From NCBI GenBank assembly GCA_964383855.1, contig CAYLIP010000091.1, positions 1 to 7,326 on the forward strand: a DNA stretch of 7,326 bases. Reading direction: 5' to 3'. A program made the translations under genes and the position numbers. The notes under the pieces were generated by a model that saw only the letters and a program-made list of their open reading frames with translations, searched no databases and had not been told where the DNA came from. Below, piece after piece: positions 5,234-7,326 of the stretch (positions within the stretch are counted from its first letter, which is position 1; every line of letters begins with the position of its first letter). This DNA comes from CAZHAC01 sp964383855. GTDB lineage: Bacteria > Chloroflexota > Dormibacteria > Dormibacterales > Dormibacteraceae.

Positions 5234-6214
5234 ATGAGCGCTGGGCACTCACATGACCATGGTGCCGTTTACGGAAACCGCGATGCGGTCCGGGCGGTGA
5301 TCGTGAGCGCGGTCGCACTCGGCATCGCCTCGGCGTTCGAGTTTGTTGCTGCGATCGCCGGACACTCCGCCTCGGTGCTCGCCGATGGCATCCACAACGC
5401 CGGCGACGTGCTCACCACGTTCGTCCTGCTGGCAAGCTTCTGGATCGCGCGCCGTCCAGCCACGCGCCGCTTCACCAGCGGCTTCGGGCGGATCGAGGAT
5501 GTGGCGACGCTCGTGATCGTCCTCGTGATCGTGGTGACGGCGGCCGCGGCCTTCACCGAGTCGGTGCGCAGGTTCTTCGTCCACGAGGAGTACGGAAGCA
5601 TCCCCTTCAGCCTGCTGGCGGCCGCGGTCGGCATCGTGGCCAACCTGGCCGTCTCCGAGTACAAGATCCGGGTTGGGCGGGGGATCGGGTCGACCGCGCT
5701 CGAGGCCGACGGCGTCCACTCCCGGATCGACGCCCTGGTCTCCCTCGGCGCCTTCGTCGGGATCGGCCTGGCCGGCCTCGGACTGCCGGTGGCGGACCCG
5801 ATCGCGGGTGTACTGATCACGGTCGCCATCGTCTACGTGCTGGCCGGCACCGTTCGGGACCTCTTCTACCGGATGATGGACGCCGTCGACCCAGACCTCG
5901 TCGGCGAGATGACCGCGGCTGCCTCAAGGGTGGATGGCGTGCTCGCCGTTCACGACGTGGCGGCCCGCTGGGTCGGCCGCGAGCTGTGGGCGGTGATGCA
6001 CATCGACTGCGATCCCAACTCGAGCCTGCAGGAGGCCCACGACGTGGTCGAACGGGTCCAGCACCAGGTCTCCCACGCGGTCGAGCTCGGTCGCCTCGAC
6101 GTGCACATGGACCCGGGACTCGACGAACACCAGCACGGCCGCCACGAGCACCCGGATACGCGGGCCTCAGGCGGCCAGGCCGAGGGCCGGCCGGTCCGAC
6201 CGCACCACCATTGA
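5234..6214 (+). CDS. Cation diffusion facilitator, probably zinc efflux
   Basis: A 326-residue inner-membrane metal/proton antiporter of the CDF family (CzcD/ZitB/FieF relatives). Six hydrophobic segments can be seen at about 20-43, 46-71, 89-112, 124-143, 160-182 and 186-207. The metal site in the membrane is a His-Asp pair in segment 2 (H54xxxD58 within LADGIHNAGD) and another in segment 5 (H162xxxD166 within EADGVHSRID); this HD-HD set usually goes with zinc. A cytoplasmic domain follows (about 215-295) with HDVAARWVG and VMHIDCDP. The N terminus is His-rich (GHSHDHG, 4-10) and the tail has more (EHQHGRHEH near 298-306 and a final HHH), fitting metal capture. The frame is open far upstream, but that extension runs antisense through the kelch gene and has no CDF homology, so ATG 5234 is the start. 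There is no Shine-Dalgarno; see the promoter entry. Cobalt, cadmium or iron as substrate cannot be excluded. Confidence 0.92.
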   Translation: MSAGHSHDHGAVYGNRDAVRAVIVSAVALGIASAFEFVAAIAGHSASVLADGIHNAGDVLTTFVLLASFWIARRPATRRFTSGFGRIEDVATLVIVLVIVVTAAAAFTESVRRFFVHEEYGSIPFSLLAAAVGIVANLAVSEYKIRVGRGIGSTALEADGVHSRIDALVSLGAFVGIGLAGLGLPVADPIAGVLITVAIVYVLAGTVRDLFYRMMDAVDPDLVGEMTAAASRVDGVLAVHDVAARWVGRELWAVMHIDCDPNSSLQEAHDVVERVQHQVSHAVELGRLDVHMDPGLDEHQHGRHEHPDTRASGGQAEGRPVRPHHH

Positions 6215-6222
6215 TGACCTCC

Positions 6223-6228
6223 TACACT
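6223..6228 (+). promoter_or_regulatory. Putative -10 box for a leaderless citrate synthase message
   Basis: TACACT fits TANNNT and is followed by seven bases (TGAACGC) and the ATG at 6236. The 21-base gap after the CDF stop has no Shine-Dalgarno; its CCTCC at 6218-6222 region is the wrong strand for one. This suggests citrate synthase has its own promoter and a leaderless message rather than depending on readthrough from the transporter. No clear -35 box is seen. Confidence 0.5.
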
Positions 6229-6235
6229 TGAACGC

Positions 6236-7326
6236 ATGCCCACTGAGTACGTCCCCGGACTAGAGGGCGTCACTGCGGCGGAGACCGAGATCTCAGAGGT
6301 TGACGGCAGCAACGGCCGCCTCATCTACCGCGGCGGCTACCTCATCGAGCAGGTGAAGGACTGCACGTTCGAGGAGGTCGCCCACCTTCTCTGGATGGGC
6401 CACCTTCCGAACGAGCAGGAACTCGGCGATCTACGTGAGCGGCTGGCCCGCGCTCGGCCGATGAACTCGGCGGCGCGAGCCGCGCTGGCCGGTCTGCCCA
6501 AGGATGCCGACCCCATGGATGCGCTGCGGACGGTGCTCTCGGCACAGGGTGCCGGGCCGGGTGTCCCCAAGCCCGACCTCGAGCAGGCGATCGCCTACAC
6601 CGCGGTCGCGCCCACCATCATCGCCGGCTTCCACCGCCACACTCAGGGCCAGGACCCGGTCGAGCCGAAGGGCGCCGAGCTGGACCTGGCGGCCAACTTC
6701 CTCTACATGATGGACGGGCGCGAGCCGGACGAGGAAAGGGTTCGCTGGCTGGAGACCTACCTTGTCCTTCTCGCCGACCACGGGCTCAACGCATCGACCT
6801 TCTCGGCGCGCGTGATCGCATCGACCGGCGCCGACCTGTGCTCGGCACTGGTCGGCGCCATCGGCGCGCTCAAGGGCCCCTCGCACGGAGGCGCGGCCAC
6901 CGCCGCCATGCGCATGGTCGAGAAGATCGGCTCGGCGGAGAACGCCGACCGCTGGCTGCACCAGGCGTCGGAGCGGCACGAGAAGTTCATGGGCTTCGGA
7001 CACCGCGTCTACCGCACCTATGACCCCCGCGCCAAGATCCTGCGCGAGATGGCCAAGACGGCCAACCCCGAGTACTACCCCGTCGCCTACCGGGTCGAGG
7101 AGGTGGCGCTCGAGATCCTCAAGGAGAAGAACCCGGAGCGGCCGAACCAGACCAACGTCGACTACTGGGCGGCCGCGGTGCTGGCCGCCGCCGGCTTTCC
7201 GACCGACTACTTCACCTGTGTCTTCGCAGCCTCCCGGATGGTGGGCTGGAGCGCGCACGTCCTGGAGTACATGGCCAAGGATGGCCGCATCCTGCGCCCG
7301 GCGTCGAAGTGGGTCGGCCCGGCGCC
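6236..7326 (+). CDS. gltA: Citrate synthase (or 2-methylcitrate synthase), 3' end cut by window
   Basis: The frame runs from ATG 6236 to the window edge, 363 codons and two bases, with no stop. Citrate synthase condenses acetyl-CoA with oxaloacetate at the entry of the TCA cycle in the cytoplasm. The catalytic triad is complete: H217 in KGPSHGGA, H256 in GFGHRVYRTYDPRA and D309 in TNVDYWAA. The N terminus begins with GLEGVTAAETEISEVDG and LIYRGGYLIEQ, which is the short bacterial form of about 370-380 residues without the extra N-terminal domain of the NADH-regulated E. coli type. The last visible residues, RPASKWVGPA, correspond to the RPxxxYVGP stretch near the family's C terminus, so probably only about 10-20 residues are missing. 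Methylcitrate synthase (PrpC) is very similar and cannot be ruled out, but no prpB or prpD gene is in view. The start is supported by a TACACT box seven bases upstream. Confidence 0.93.
   Translation, partial: MPTEYVPGLEGVTAAETEISEVDGSNGRLIYRGGYLIEQVKDCTFEEVAHLLWMGHLPNEQELGDLRERLARARPMNSAARAALAGLPKDADPMDALRTVLSAQGAGPGVPKPDLEQAIAYTAVAPTIIAGFHRHTQGQDPVEPKGAELDLAANFLYMMDGREPDEERVRWLETYLVLLADHGLNASTFSARVIASTGADLCSALVGAIGALKGPSHGGAATAAMRMVEKIGSAENADRWLHQASERHEKFMGFGHRVYRTYDPRAKILREMAKTANPEYYPVAYRVEEVALEILKEKNPERPNQTNVDYWAAAVLAAAGFPTDYFTCVFAASRMVGWSAHVLEYMAKDGRILRPASKWVGPA

Noticed and set aside
1..7326. tRNA or rRNA genes, CRISPR arrays, insertion sequences, attachment sites
   Set aside because: No cloverleaf-like segments, regularly spaced repeats, transposase or integrase frames were seen. 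Recognised genes and short junctions fill nearly the whole window.

Overview
The window is a compact, GC-rich bacterial chromosome segment (well over 60% GC by eye, with strong G/C at third codon positions). The suf gene order, the Shine-Dalgarno (SD)-led internal genes and the apparently leaderless first genes suggest a deep-branching actinobacterium such as a member of Thermoleophilia. A Chloroflexota or Deinococcus-Thermus relative cannot be excluded from sequence alone. Nothing points to a plasmid, phage or transposon.

Positions 1-4139, plus strand: most of a SUF iron-sulfur cluster assembly operon. In order it holds the 3' end of sufB, then sufD, a Rieske-type ferredoxin, the cysteine desulfurase sufS, the scaffold or sulfur-relay protein sufU, a single-domain rhodanese and the DUF59 protein sufT. 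Neighbouring genes overlap by 1, 8, 20, 4 and 4 bases. The only gap is 57 bases between sufS and sufU, so this reads as one translationally coupled transcript. SufS removes sulfur from cysteine, SufU accepts or relays it, SufB and SufD (with a SufC ATPase expected upstream) form the scaffold, and SufT helps maturation. The Rieske protein and the rhodanese are accessory members that could supply electrons and carry sulfane sulfur; those two roles are inference.

Positions 4163-5218, minus strand: a secreted kelch-repeat protein, a probable six-bladed beta-propeller, convergent with the SUF operon. No convincing terminator is visible in the 23-base gap.

Positions 5234-6214, plus strand: a cation diffusion facilitator (probably zinc efflux), divergent from the kelch gene. 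Only 15 AT-rich bases separate the two start codons, neither has an SD, and each has a TANNNT-like hexamer 6 bases upstream. Both messages are therefore probably leaderless.

Positions 6236-7326, plus strand: citrate synthase with all three catalytic residues, cut by the window edge close to its natural end. Its start is also preceded by a TANNNT box 7 bases upstream and no SD.

This is mainly housekeeping and accessory metabolism, and I see no clear new defence or mobile system. The points most worth following are a nested-palindrome, low-complexity insert inside sufD, a SufU that lacks the usual insertion between its second and third cysteines, the Rieske and rhodanese genes built into the SUF operon, and the mirror-image leaderless promoters at 5216-5236. 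No stretch over 300 bases lacks a gene.
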